Assembly: GCA_038253825.1 (NCBI GenBank)
Contig: JBBSGT010000030.1
Coordinates: 1-14,771, forward strand
Source of the DNA: JACDET01 sp038253825
GTDB lineage: Bacteria; Patescibacteriota; Microgenomatia; Levybacterales; UBA12049
Reading direction: 5' to 3'
DNA: 14,771 nucleotides
The notes beneath the pieces were generated by a model. That model saw only the letters and a list, made by a program, of their open reading frames with translations. It had not been told where the DNA came from and did no database searches. The translations under genes and the position numbers were made by a program. Of the stretch, positions 1-6,188 are shown one piece after another. The stretch's first letter is position 1, and each line of letters begins with the position of its first letter.

Positions 1-2
1 GA

Positions 3-113
3 AAAGGAAAAAACATTTCAGATCAAGATTTGAAACAGATTAACATACAAGGAGATAATTTTCATCCTGAGTGGAATTACACTGTTACTCCTAGCAACAC
101 AGTGATTAGTTAA
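3..113 (+). CDS. C-terminal end of a probable ISAzo13-type transposase (partial)
   Basis: An open frame enters from the left edge and runs 36 codons to a TAA at 111-113. The visible tail contains the stretch FHPEWNYTVTP. From memory, DDE transposases of the ISAzo13/Rhodopirellula type (PF07592) end with a motif close to FHGEWNYTI-P, so this is probably the last part of such a transposase. The catalytic residues and the start lie outside the window, so it cannot be told whether the gene is intact. I could not identify a terminal inverted repeat in the bases that follow. The next gene (MFS transporter) lies on the opposite strand, about 355 bases away. The family call rests on one short motif only. 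Confidence 0.45.
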   Translation, partial: KGKNISDQDLKQINIQGDNFHPEWNYTVTPSNTVIS

Positions 114-469
114 TGGAGGTTATTTCAGATCGTCTACTTAGAGTAGAAAATTATTTGCCGCGCTTCTGCGCAAGTGCTGAAAGTCTTGCGTATTTTATCG
201 TTAATCTTTTTTGGGTTTTGTGTGGAGATTTTTTATTTTTGTTTTTACTTCCGACACCGGTATCTCGTTTTGCCATGACTGTATTATACACTATTTCTCA
301 ACAATTATTAAGGACAAATTTTAGTTCAGATAACTTACCTATTTCACACGCAATAGATACGGTGTTTATGCAAAATATAAATAAACTGTATAGAGTGTCA
401 TCCAACACGGCGGAGGCGGAAAACCTTGGAGCTCTAGAGAAACGAAATCCAATGTCGAGGATGACATTT
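114..469. other. Non-coding gap between the transposase end and the efflux operon
   Basis: This stretch separates two converging genes. It is T-rich from about 205 to 250 and more GC-rich near 400-440. It carries the inverted repeat described separately at 396-466. A 125-codon frame starting at 113 (TAATG overlap with the transposase stop) crosses it and runs into the 3' end of the transporter gene on the other strand. It has no recognisable domain and I treat it as chance. If the upstream gene is a transposase, the right end of that element should lie here, but I cannot place it. Confidence 0.5.
396..466. repeat. Imperfect palindromic element with terminal 8-bp inverted repeats
   Basis: TGTCATCC at 396-403 is matched by GGATGACA at 459-466, with 55 bases between. 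A CTCTAGAG palindrome (432-439) lies close to the centre. A second small hairpin overlaps the right arm: AATGTC at 451-456 and GACATT at 463-468, loop of six. The whole ends three bases before the transporter stop codon on the minus strand. It could be a degenerate extragenic palindromic repeat, or a structure that ends or protects the efflux transcript. There is no clear U-run, so I do not call it an intrinsic terminator. Confidence 0.4.
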
Positions 470-2023
470 TCATGCTTCCACGGCAGCTGAAATATTACTA
501 GTTTGCTGTTTTGGTTCCTTCAAGAAAAGTGTGGCAATTCCTCCGCCGACAATAAAGAGTGAAGCCCATTTAAAGACACTCGCATACCCCATGACTGTTG
601 CTTTCGTAATCATTAACCCAGGCAATATATGCATCATTTGCGGTGAAACATTGTTAATGATCGTATTTTGTTGAATTGTTACCAAATGAGAGGTAGTGCT
701 ATTGGAAAGAATTGTGGCAAAAATGGCAGCACCAAACGCACCTGCGAGGTTACGAGAGAGTGCAAGAATTGAAGATGCAACACCAATTTCTTTAAGCGGC
801 ACACTTCCTGTTGCAGCTTGTGTTAACGGTCCGAATCCAATGCCAATACCAAATGCAAAGAAGCCAAGCCGCCAGGCAATATCAAAGAATCCCCAATTAA
901 TATCAATTGCTGAGAATGAATAAAAGAAAAGTGCTGCCCAAAACATGCCGATTGAGACAAAATATCGCATAGGAAATCTGCCATACAATCGCACACCAAC
1001 TTGCGAACCTACCATAATTGCTACCGCCATGGGAATAAAAAGAAATCCTGCAGTTGTCGTCGAATAACCCAAAATATTTTGTGCAAAGATGGGAATAAGG
1101 AAGAGGCCACCGAATAGTCCCATGAAAGAAATAAATGAAGCGAGATTGGAGACCGTGAATGGCAGTATTTTGAAAAACTCTAAATTCACAACCGGTTCCT
1201 TTTCTTTCTGTTCAACAAGAATAAACATGACCATAGCACCAAGGGAGACAAGGTAACTAATAATACTTTTAAAATCTCCCCATCCCCAGATTTGCCCTTG
1301 ATCAAGAACTAAAACGCCGACACCTAGACTAATTGCAAGTAATATTGATCCAAGAATATCAAAATGTTTAATACCTTTAATATTTGCAACAGGTTCACGA
1401 ATGTAGCGTATAGCCATGAGTGTCCCAACTATACCAATTGGAACATTGATATAAAATACTGATCGCCAACCGAAAATATCTGTCAATGGTCCACCAATCA
1501 GCGGTCCAAATACAATTGATGCTGCAAAAATACTCGACCAAATGCCTTGAGCTTGCACTCGTTGCTTAGGATCAGTAAATTCAAAGGCAATAATTGATAG
1601 TGCAATCGGATAATCAATAGAGACAGTAATCGCCTGTAAAACACGAAAGACAAGAAGTGATGAAAGATTAAAAGATAAACCAGCGAGGATCGAGGAAATA
1701 ACAAACCCTACAATTCCAAATAAATATAAAGGTTTTCGCCCGATCAAGTCACCAAGTTTACCAAAAACGGGAACGAATACGGCATTGGCAATAATATATG
1801 CTGTTGCTATATAACTTGCTTGGGTAACACTAATACCAAAGTCTTGAATAATTTTAGGAAGAGCCAAATTGACGATAGATCCATCTAGGCGCCCCAAAAA
1901 TGAAGAAATCATAAGCGTCCAGAGGATAGCCCACTGAATTCCAGTAAATCCTTTCTTTTTTTGTGGGGATATTTCAGACGGTGCAGGTGTTGGTGTCGCT
2001 GGTTTTTGTTGTTGCTTTGCCAT
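470..2023 (-). CDS. DHA2-family (EmrB/QacA-like) 14-TM drug efflux MFS transporter
   Basis: This is a polytopic membrane antiporter expected to expel lipophilic drugs using the proton gradient. With the ATG at 2023 it is 517 residues, usual for the 14-helix DHA2 group. Numbered from an in-frame TTG at 2050 (526 aa), the sequence shows LDGSIVNLALP (55-65, DHA2 motif D1), GKLGDLIGRK (97-106, motif A) and a motif C region ending GPLIGG (182-187) followed by GWRSVFYINVPIG. Motif B is odd: it reads RVLQAITVSID (136-146), losing the usual glycine after RxxQ and gaining an acidic residue. The N-terminal tail is charged and Pro/Ala/Thr-rich. I prefer ATG; TTG lies only six bases after the upstream adaptor's stop, and neither start has a good SD. 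It is the last gene of the MarR-adaptor-adaptor-MFS operon. The substrate cannot be read from sequence. Confidence 0.9.
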   Translation of the reverse strand: MAKQQQKPATPTPAPSEISPQKKKGFTGIQWAILWTLMISSFLGRLDGSIVNLALPKIIQDFGISVTQASYIATAYIIANAVFVPVFGKLGDLIGRKPLYLFGIVGFVISSILAGLSFNLSSLLVFRVLQAITVSIDYPIALSIIAFEFTDPKQRVQAQGIWSSIFAASIVFGPLIGGPLTDIFGWRSVFYINVPIGIVGTLMAIRYIREPVANIKGIKHFDILGSILLAISLGVGVLVLDQGQIWGWGDFKSIISYLVSLGAMVMFILVEQKEKEPVVNLEFFKILPFTVSNLASFISFMGLFGGLFLIPIFAQNILGYSTTTAGFLFIPMAVAIMVGSQVGVRLYGRFPMRYFVSIGMFWAALFFYSFSAIDINWGFFDIAWRLGFFAFGIGIGFGPLTQAATGSVPLKEIGVASSILALSRNLAGAFGAAIFATILSNSTTSHLVTIQQNTIINNVSPQMMHILPGLMITKATVMGYASVFKWASLFIVGGGIATLFLKEPKQQTSNISAAVEA

Positions 2024-2056
2024 AGCTGTAGAAAGCCAAAAGTATGGCAATCGAAT

Positions 2057-2695
2057 TTAGTTTGTTTTCGTAAAGACGGTTAACTTCGCGGACATACCAT
2101 TTTTTATCTCAGGATATTTGGCAGAATTAAATCGTACATAGACAATAAACTGTTGTGTCGGACGCTCACTTGAGATAGAGAATGAGAGTTGTGACGTTTT
2201 CGCTGTGGGGGCAATCTCATCAACATATCCCCAATATATCTTCCCAGGGAATGCATCTACTGTAAACGACGCCACTTGACCCGCATGAATTTGATTTAAG
2301 CCTTTATTTTCATCCATAGTTCCAGCCACTCGTAGATCAACAGGGTCGATCATTTGAATTAACTGGGTGGTCGGTCCTACAGAAGATCCGGTCATATTAC
2401 TTGCATTGATAATCAATCCATCACTTGCTGCCCGTAATGTTTCAGAGCCTACCTGTGCCAATGTATCTCCCTTTTTTACCTGTTGTCCTTCAGTTACATC
2501 CATTTCTTCAACTTTTCCGCTGGAAGTTGGTGAAAGTGTAATAACCGGCGCTTGAATTAATGAATCGTCGATAAAAATACGCTGAGTGATTTTTTCATAA
2601 TAAAAAGCCCCTGCAAAGAGCAAAACAATTCCCAAGACTATACCTACTTGCCTGAGAAAGTGACGATTTCGTAGTGCTGCAGCGGCTTTTTTCAT
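2057..2695 (-). CDS. Short HlyD/EmrA-type membrane-fusion adaptor lacking the helical hairpin
   Basis: A 212-residue adaptor with one N-terminal membrane helix (about 16-32) and the rest outside the membrane. The lipoyl half-motif around VEEMDVTEGQQVKKGDTLAQVG passes directly into a second half (AASDGLI) with no long coiled-coil between. A beta-barrel region follows (DLRVAGTMDE to the end, with GKIYWGYVDEIAP and NGMSAKLTV). EmrA-like adaptors are normally around 350-400 residues, with a helical hairpin that reaches an outer-membrane channel; its absence fits a cell without TolC. The ATG overlaps the upstream adaptor's TGA (ATGA), suggesting translational coupling. An SD-like AGAAGGAG lies at 2714-2707, 11 bases before the start. 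It presumably works with the adjacent MFS pump. Confidence 0.82.
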   Translation of the reverse strand: MKKAAAALRNRHFLRQVGIVLGIVLLFAGAFYYEKITQRIFIDDSLIQAPVITLSPTSSGKVEEMDVTEGQQVKKGDTLAQVGSETLRAASDGLIINASNMTGSSVGPTTQLIQMIDPVDLRVAGTMDENKGLNQIHAGQVASFTVDAFPGKIYWGYVDEIAPTAKTSQLSFSISSERPTQQFIVYVRFNSAKYPEIKNGMSAKLTVFTKTN

Positions 2696-3852
2696 AAGAT
2701 GGGATACTCCTTCTGCGGAATTGATTTTGGATCAGTGATAATTCGATCTTGACTACTCAGTCCACTAAGGATTTCGACATCTGATCCATGCGTTTTGCCT
2801 GTTTTGATAGATTTTAAGACAGGCTTCTTATTTTCACTTACCCAAATATATTTACCACCGATAACTGTCCAGCCTGGAACAAGCATAGTATCCTGCTTCG
2901 CGTTACTCGTAATAAAGACATTGCCTGTTTGGTCCATTTTGCCTAATGCACTGGTATTTGAAGTCTGGATATCTACTTGATACGCTTCTCCATCATTACT
3001 AGAATTCCCACTACCATCACCACTAGAATTATTACTACCACTCATGCTCACTTTACTTGGATATATCTTTGCAACTGTCCCTTGGATTGGTGTCTTATTC
3101 CCATCGAGATAAATTGTTGCTTGTGCCCCTTCTGTAACATAATCAATCTGGTAATCAGGCACCTTTGCTCGAAAAACAAGTGATGTTGGGTCTGCAACAG
3201 TAAATGAGGTTGTTGGAGAAACGTTGACGAAAGGAACAGTGACGTCTTCGTGGGTCACTATACCATTTAATGGAGAAGTAAGCGTTGAAAGTTGCAGTGA
3301 ATAATTTGCAATTTCGATTGCTGCGACTGAATTATCAAGTGTTGCCTGATTTTCATCAGCAATTCTTTTTACCGTATCATCAATATACGAAGTCTGACCG
3401 TTAACTGTTCCATAGCTTCCTGCACCAACTTCAGCACCGATACCTTTCAATTTGGATGCTTGTGTATCTTGTGTAACATGAGACTGCTGATCCGCTTGGC
3501 TTTGTTGGTTCGCATCACGGGCCAATTTGTAAGTATTTAAGGCTTGGGTTAGTAATCTTTGTGTTTGATAGTTATCTAATTGTGCGATTGTCTGCCCTTG
3601 GTAGACTTTATCGCCTTCTTTCACAGGAAGCTCAGTTAACTTTCCCCCGGTTTGGAAATGAAGTGTTGCTTGATTTTGCGCAGTAACGGTTCCATCAGCT
3701 GTAATTTGTGAACTCATATTTTTCACTGAAGCTGTTTGGGTAACAGGCGTTTGCGCATCTACAGATGAATGTAACTGGTACCAGGAGAAAATACCTGCCT
3801 CAACTATTAAGATAAGAATAATAAGGTTTGCGACCAAATTTCTAATTTTCAT
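2692..3852 (-). CDS. HlyD/RND-type periplasmic-adaptor-like protein (386 aa)
   Basis: A single N-terminal membrane helix (about 8-25) precedes an extracytoplasmic region. The first lipoyl half is at 49-92 (ITADGTVTAQNQATL to VKEGDKVYQGQTIAQLD). A Gln/Ala-rich helical segment spans about 95-185, the second lipoyl half is LTSPLNGIVTHEDVTV (191-206), and barrel and membrane-proximal domains follow (ADPTSLVFRAKVP; VLKSIKTGKTHGSDVEILSGL). This is the classic membrane-fusion order. A Ser/Gly/Asn-rich insert at 269-288 interrupts the C-terminal part and is made by an imperfect 24-bp tandem repeat in the DNA. The start ATG lies inside the end of the MarR gene (11-base overlap) and the stop overlaps the next start. 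Having two adaptors of different architecture in one operon is unusual. Confidence 0.87.
   Translation of the reverse strand: MKIRNLVANLIILILIVEAGIFSWYQLHSSVDAQTPVTQTASVKNMSSQITADGTVTAQNQATLHFQTGGKLTELPVKEGDKVYQGQTIAQLDNYQTQRLLTQALNTYKLARDANQQSQADQQSHVTQDTQASKLKGIGAEVGAGSYGTVNGQTSYIDDTVKRIADENQATLDNSVAAIEIANYSLQLSTLTSPLNGIVTHEDVTVPFVNVSPTTSFTVADPTSLVFRAKVPDYQIDYVTEGAQATIYLDGNKTPIQGTVAKIYPSKVSMSGSNNSSGDGSGNSSNDGEAYQVDIQTSNTSALGKMDQTGNVFITSNAKQDTMLVPGWTVIGGKYIWVSENKKPVLKSIKTGKTHGSDVEILSGLSSQDRIITDPKSIPQKEYPIL
2998..3045 (-). repeat. Imperfect 24-bp tandem duplication inside the long adaptor gene
   Basis: ACTAGAATT occurs at 2998-3006 and again at 3022-3030. The following bases also align (ACTACCA in both copies), giving two 24-base units with scattered differences. 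On the coding strand they encode the Ser/Asn/Gly-rich stretch of the adaptor. This looks like slippage or duplication that created a flexible linker. Confidence 0.6.
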
Positions 3853-4282
3853 TATTTTGTTCCATTCTTTTGTTTAATTTTTCAAGTAATCGTAATAACT
3901 CGTTCTTTTCTGTATCTGATAAATAAGATAACATTTTACCAAAATGAGAGCATTTTGCGTCCAGTACCTTTTGCAATAGCTCCGTCCCCTTTTTGATTAA
4001 AGATATCCGAACAAGTCTTCTGTCTTTTGGATCAGGTTGCCTTATCACTAATTGTAACGCAACTAATTTATTGAGTAAACTTGTAGCAGAAGACAATTCT
4101 ATATGGAAGTATTCTGCAATCTCACCCATTTGAGCATTCTTATGATGCTTCAGAAAGCTAAGGGTTTGTATTTGTAAGATACTCAACTGTGCGACATCTG
4201 TGGAATATTCCATATAGCCACGTAACAATCGTGTACTTTTGAACATTGTCTCGATAAATTTTGTCGTAACTGCTTGATCCAT
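3842..4282 (-). CDS. MarR-family transcriptional regulator
   Basis: 146 residues, the normal length for MarR proteins, which are dimeric winged-helix repressors released by aromatic ligands. The winged helix spans about residues 35-110: LSILQIQTLSFL (helix), MGEIAEYFHIELSSATSLLNKLVALQLV (helix-turn-helix) and the wing PDPKDRRLVRISLIKKG, whose D-R-R is the family hallmark. A C-terminal helix rich in Lys, Glu and Leu would support dimerisation. It is the first gene of the efflux operon, so it most likely represses its own promoter and the pump. A perfect consensus promoter lies just upstream (4316-4344), and a TTAG-N9-CTAA dyad sits between the predicted transcription start and the ATG. No SD precedes the ATG. 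Confidence 0.92.
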   Translation of the reverse strand: MDQAVTTKFIETMFKSTRLLRGYMEYSTDVAQLSILQIQTLSFLKHHKNAQMGEIAEYFHIELSSATSLLNKLVALQLVIRQPDPKDRRLVRISLIKKGTELLQKVLDAKCSHFGKMLSYLSDTEKNELLRLLEKLNKRMEQNNEN

Positions 4283-4283
4283 A

Positions 4284-4300
4284 TTAGTTTGAGTATCTAA
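4284..4300. promoter_or_regulatory. Candidate MarR operator (TTAG-N9-CTAA dyad)
   Basis: TTAG at 4284-4287 and CTAA at 4297-4300 form a 17-bp imperfect dyad located between the predicted start of transcription and the MarR start codon. MarR proteins usually bind dyads of 16 to 20 bp, so position and size fit autoregulation. The palindrome is only partial, so this is a suggestion. Confidence 0.35.
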
Positions 4301-4315
4301 CTATTAGGTGATCAA

Positions 4316-4344
4316 ATTATAATTTAAGTAGCTTTTCTTGTCAA
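4316..4344 (-). promoter_or_regulatory. Perfect consensus sigma-70 promoter of the efflux operon
   Basis: Reading the minus strand, TTGACA (4344-4339) is followed by a 17-base spacer and TATAAT (4321-4316); both hexamers match the consensus exactly. The -10 is embedded in a perfect 12-bp palindrome, AAATTATAATTT. Transcription should start near 4309, giving a leader of about 27 bases before the MarR ATG. So strong a promoter implies tight repression when the pump is not needed. Confidence 0.85.
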
Positions 4345-4356
4345 GGTATCGGCTTA

Positions 4357-4385
4357 TTGACTCCACGGCAAATATATGTTACTAT
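4357..4385 (+). promoter_or_regulatory. Divergent sigma-70 promoter producing a leaderless transcript
   Basis: TTGACT (4357-4362), a 17-base spacer and TACTAT (4380-4385) form a good promoter. The -10 ends eight bases before the ATG at 4394, so transcription should begin at or within a base or two of the start codon. Its -35 lies only 12 bases from the -35 of the oppositely directed efflux promoter, so polymerase or MarR binding at one may affect the other. Confidence 0.75.
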
Positions 4386-4393
4386 AGGTTCTA

Positions 4394-5632
4394 ATGATTA
4401 TTAACAATTTCTCACTTACAGAAGTTACTGCACATCTCAGTATAGCGGCAGATATTACCTTTCAAGGAAAAAAGACACAGAATGCATATTTCAAATTTGA
4501 AAAAGCAGATCGTGCTCTTTTGGCAATAGATATGAGCCCATTTTTGGCTGCTGTTCTTCTTCCGTGTATGAAAACGGGCGAATCTATTACCATTGAGGGT
4601 AGTATCTCCGAAAAATTATTAAAAAATACTGAGAAAATTATGAATCTCGTATCAGGATGGAACATTGATCTCAAACCTATAAAAATCCACGCAGAAACAA
4701 TTATAAAAGATACTTATAAGCCTGATGGTGTTGGGTGTTTTTTTACTGCAGGTGTTGATTCATTTTATACATATCTAAAACATCAAAGTGGAAAAGAAAA
4801 AATCACACATCTTATTCTCGTCCATGGATTTGATATTCCTCTTTCAAACAAAAGTTTCTTTGCTCAAGTAAAAGCAACAGTTGAAGAAGTAGCCAAAAAA
4901 GAAAAAGTGAAAGCAGTTATCTTAGAAACTAATATCGGTGAAATAGTCGAACAACGACTTGTGTGGGATTTTTCTCATGGTGGAGCACTAGGAGCTGTAG
5001 CGTTATTACTCAGACAAGGATTAAAGCAGGTATATATCGCAGGTGCTGTCAAAGATGACCAACTTTTCCCCTATGGAACGCATCCGCATTTAGACAAATT
5101 ATGGTCAACGGAGACATTAACTATCCAAAGTGATGGTGGTGAACATGATCGAATTGAAAAGATTACAGAAGTTATTAGTAAATCATCGCTTGCATTAAAG
5201 TATCTTCGTGTTTGTGCGCAAAATATTAAGGGTAAATATAATTGTTCGCATTGTTATAAATGTCTTATTACTATGATCTATCTGACAGGCGCAGATGCCT
5301 TAAAGAAAGCTGCGACATTTGATAATGTTCTTGACCCTGAACTTGTTAAAAAGATGTACTATGATTACAGACTCAAGTATAATATCCAAGGGGAAATGGC
5401 ACTTGCTTTACTGATCAAACTCAATAAGTATCCTAAGATCCAAGAAGCTATTGTATACAGTTTGGAAAAAAGTAAAAAACCAAAAGTTGCCAAACGTATT
5501 TCTGGATCTATAGCACAGTGGGATCAGCGATATAATGATAGAAGATTGTATCGATGGGTATTTAAAATAAATAATAGTGAAGACCGCAATATGATCTTTA
5601 AATTTTTACTCAACAAAGGACTTTTGAAATAA
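4394..5632 (+). CDS. QueC/ExsB-like PP-loop ATPase-fold protein with C-terminal Cys4 site
   Basis: 412 residues. An N-terminal beta-rich region (1-110) precedes a PP-loop-like core. FFTAGVDSFYTYL (116-128) sits where the family normally has SGGxDS. Then come LVHGFDIPL (142-150), SHGGAL (194-199), PYGTHP..LDKLWST (226-239), DRIEKI (252-257) and LRVC (271-274) followed by CSHCYKC (284-290). The four cysteines (274, 284, 287, 290) have the spacing of the zinc site in QueC, the 7-cyano-7-deazaguanine synthase. I know of a widespread but uncharacterised family with this arrangement. It is longer than QueC (around 220-230 aa) and no queuosine genes are nearby, so it is probably not QueC itself; it may activate a carboxylate with ATP. 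The SGG to TAG change may affect ATP binding. The start follows its promoter at leaderless distance. It is two bases ahead of the methyltransferase gene. Confidence 0.7.
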   Translation: MIINNFSLTEVTAHLSIAADITFQGKKTQNAYFKFEKADRALLAIDMSPFLAAVLLPCMKTGESITIEGSISEKLLKNTEKIMNLVSGWNIDLKPIKIHAETIIKDTYKPDGVGCFFTAGVDSFYTYLKHQSGKEKITHLILVHGFDIPLSNKSFFAQVKATVEEVAKKEKVKAVILETNIGEIVEQRLVWDFSHGGALGAVALLLRQGLKQVYIAGAVKDDQLFPYGTHPHLDKLWSTETLTIQSDGGEHDRIEKITEVISKSSLALKYLRVCAQNIKGKYNCSHCYKCLITMIYLTGADALKKAATFDNVLDPELVKKMYYDYRLKYNIQGEMALALLIKLNKYPKIQEAIVYSLEKSKKPKVAKRISGSIAQWDQRYNDRRLYRWVFKINNSEDRNMIFKFLLNKGLLK

Positions 5633-5634
5633 CT

Positions 5635-6174
5635 ATGACACTATTAATTATCTTAACAATGGGACTTATTTTGATTAAAGCTGTTTGGATATGGACTGAG
5701 CTCCATTTCTCAAAAGAACGATTTAACTTCCAGATGTTTAAAACAAATGGTGTAGAGGCAATAATCGTTATTTTGCAAATTCTTGCTGCAATTTTTACCC
5801 CGCTTCCGAAAACTCAGTTTAATGGAATACTCGTTATCGCTGGAGTGTTGATGTATATTGTTGGTTTTGTACTCGCTTTTTTGTCACGATCTGTGATGAA
5901 TAAATCATGGGGAGTTCCTGGAGTTCATAATAAAACCAAACAGAGTAAACTTGTGACGACTGGTCCATTCTCATTCTCACGAAACCCTATCTATGTAGCA
6001 TTTACTCTTCTTTATTTTGGATACGCTGCAGCGATTCAAAGTTGGCTGATTATTCTGCGAATTCCTCTCGCAGTTTATTTTTATAAATCTGCAGTGCGTG
6101 AAGAAATAAATTTGGAGAAAATATTTGGAAAAGAATATATATCTTATAAAAAACGTGTTCCCCGCTTTTTCTAA
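5635..6174 (+). CDS. Isoprenylcysteine carboxyl methyltransferase (ICMT/PEMT)-like membrane methyltransferase
   Basis: A 179-residue integral membrane protein with helices near 1-20, 40-57, 62-85 and 117-145. The C-terminal half holds the family signature: GPFSFSRNPIYVAF (about 110-123), then REE..LEKIFGKEYISYKKRVPRFF at the end. In this superfamily these segments bind S-adenosylmethionine and the methyl acceptor at the cytosolic membrane face. The bacterial members are mostly of unknown substrate (isoprenoid carboxylates, phospholipids or small lipophiles). It starts two bases after the QueC-like gene stops, so the two are surely co-transcribed. It converges on the flavoprotein gene with a 14-base gap and no terminator in between. 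Confidence 0.8.
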   Translation: MTLLIILTMGLILIKAVWIWTELHFSKERFNFQMFKTNGVEAIIVILQILAAIFTPLPKTQFNGILVIAGVLMYIVGFVLAFLSRSVMNKSWGVPGVHNKTKQSKLVTTGPFSFSRNPIYVAFTLLYFGYAAAIQSWLIILRIPLAVYFYKSAVREEINLEKIFGKEYISYKKRVPRFF

Positions 6175-6188
6175 TTTCAAATAATCCC

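Noticed and set aside
113..490. 125-codon plus-strand frame overlapping the transposase stop as TAATG
   Set aside because: No family resemblance, runs into the 3' end of the transporter gene on the other strand, and crosses the palindromic element; treated as chance.
4394..5632. Calling this gene queC
   Set aside because: It is nearly twice the length of QueC, has TAG for SGG, and no queuosine genes are nearby; only the fold and zinc site are shared.
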